From positions 1 to 14,795 of the forward strand of contig DATJZH010000051.1 of assembly GCA_035499215.1 (NCBI GenBank): DNA of 14,795 bases, written 5' to 3'. Positions 14,640 to 14,795 of this stretch are shown one piece after another. A program made the position numbers and the translations under genes. Within the stretch, counting starts at the first letter, position 1; each line of letters starts with the position of its first letter. The notes under the pieces are model-generated. The model was given only the letters and a program-made list of their open reading frames with translations, did no database searches and was not told the origin of the DNA. Source of the stretch: DATJZH01 sp035499215 (lineage in GTDB: Bacteria > Actinomycetota > Actinomycetes > Streptosporangiales > Streptosporangiaceae).

Positions 14640-14795
14640 CTAGGTCAGCCAGGACACCTTGCCGTGCAGGGCCGCGTAGCCAGCGAAAGCGACCGCGTCG
14701 ATCAGCGCGTGGGCGATGATCAGCGGCATGACCCGGCCCCAGCGCCGGTAGAGGATGCCGAAGATCACGCCCATCGCCGCATTCCCGAGGAACGC
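14640..14795 (-). CDS. CPBP-family intramembrane metalloprotease, C-terminal fragment (5' end beyond window)
   Basis: The last 51 codons of a minus-strand gene run in from the right edge and stop at TAG 14642-14640. The sequence shows two CPBP (CAAX protease/bacteriocin-processing, Abi) motifs: FLGNAAMGVIFGILYRRWG, matching the family's third conserved motif with the G-x-x-x-G-x-L-Y pattern, and LIIAHALIDAVAF, matching the fourth motif in which His29 and Asp33 of the fragment occupy the conserved polar positions. Both lie in hydrophobic segments that would be membrane helices. Proteins of this family are Rce1-like glutamate proteases of the membrane; what this one cleaves cannot be told. It lies 246 bp upstream of mshC, and that gap holds no convincing gene. 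Confidence 0.82.
   Translation of the reverse strand, partial: AFLGNAAMGVIFGILYRRWGRVMPLIIAHALIDAVAFAGYAALHGKVSWLT

Overview
This 14.8-kb window is very GC-rich chromosomal DNA from a free-living actinomycete. The evidence is the gene content: MEP-pathway genes arranged as in Mycobacterium (dxr, S2P protease, ispG, DUF4081 acetyltransferase), the mycothiol gene mshC, a class II DAHP synthase, a DUF4192 protein, and a tmsA/tmsB pair for 10-methyl-branched (tuberculostearic-type) fatty acids. A Streptosporangiales/Thermomonosporaceae-like lineage is my guess; no marker in the window settles the genus. I see no tRNA, rRNA, insertion sequence, CRISPR array, attachment site or phage gene.

Layout. 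Nearly everything is on the minus strand, so each cluster reads from high to low coordinates. At the right edge, 14795-14640, is the C-terminal end of a CPBP-type membrane protease. Then come mshC (14393-13044), a DUF4192 protein (12872-11643), a class I/II aminotransferase (11505-10297), tmsA (10250-8817) and tmsB (about 8799-7462). The one convincing plus-strand gene is a class II DAHP synthase (6132-7514). Its 3' end overlaps tmsB tail to tail by 53 bp, and it diverges from dxr across a 94-bp gap. The second minus cluster is dxr (6037-4829), the rseP/rip1 site-2 protease (4782-3586), ispG (3573-2437), a lipoprotein peptidase of the tripeptidyl aminopeptidase type (2345-792), and a GNAT acetyltransferase (715 to beyond position 1).

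How the genes work together. Dxr and IspG are the first committed and the penultimate steps of isoprenoid precursor synthesis, and they flank an intramembrane protease that elsewhere cleaves anti-sigma factors. The exported peptidase sits between ispG and the acetyltransferase, a position empty in the Mycobacterium tuberculosis arrangement. TmsB and TmsA methylate and then reduce oleoyl chains in membrane phospholipids to 10-methyl chains. MshC makes the cysteine ligand of mycothiol. DAHP synthase opens the shikimate pathway.

Most notable observations: (a) the peptidase inserted in the MEP/S2P/GNAT block with a perfect 28-bp tandem duplication beside it; (b) the DAHP synthase/tmsB antisense coding overlap, confined to non-conserved tails; (c) repeated TANNNT elements 6-7 nt before SD-less starts (GNAT, mshC, and a 13-codon mini-ORF joined to DAHP synthase by an ATGA overlap), suggesting leaderless transcripts; (d) a dyad between the DUF4192 gene and the aminotransferase. 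I found no clear new multigene system; most of the window is recognisable core metabolism in a partly unusual arrangement. The many long overlapping reading frames on the other strand are ordinary high-GC shadows.
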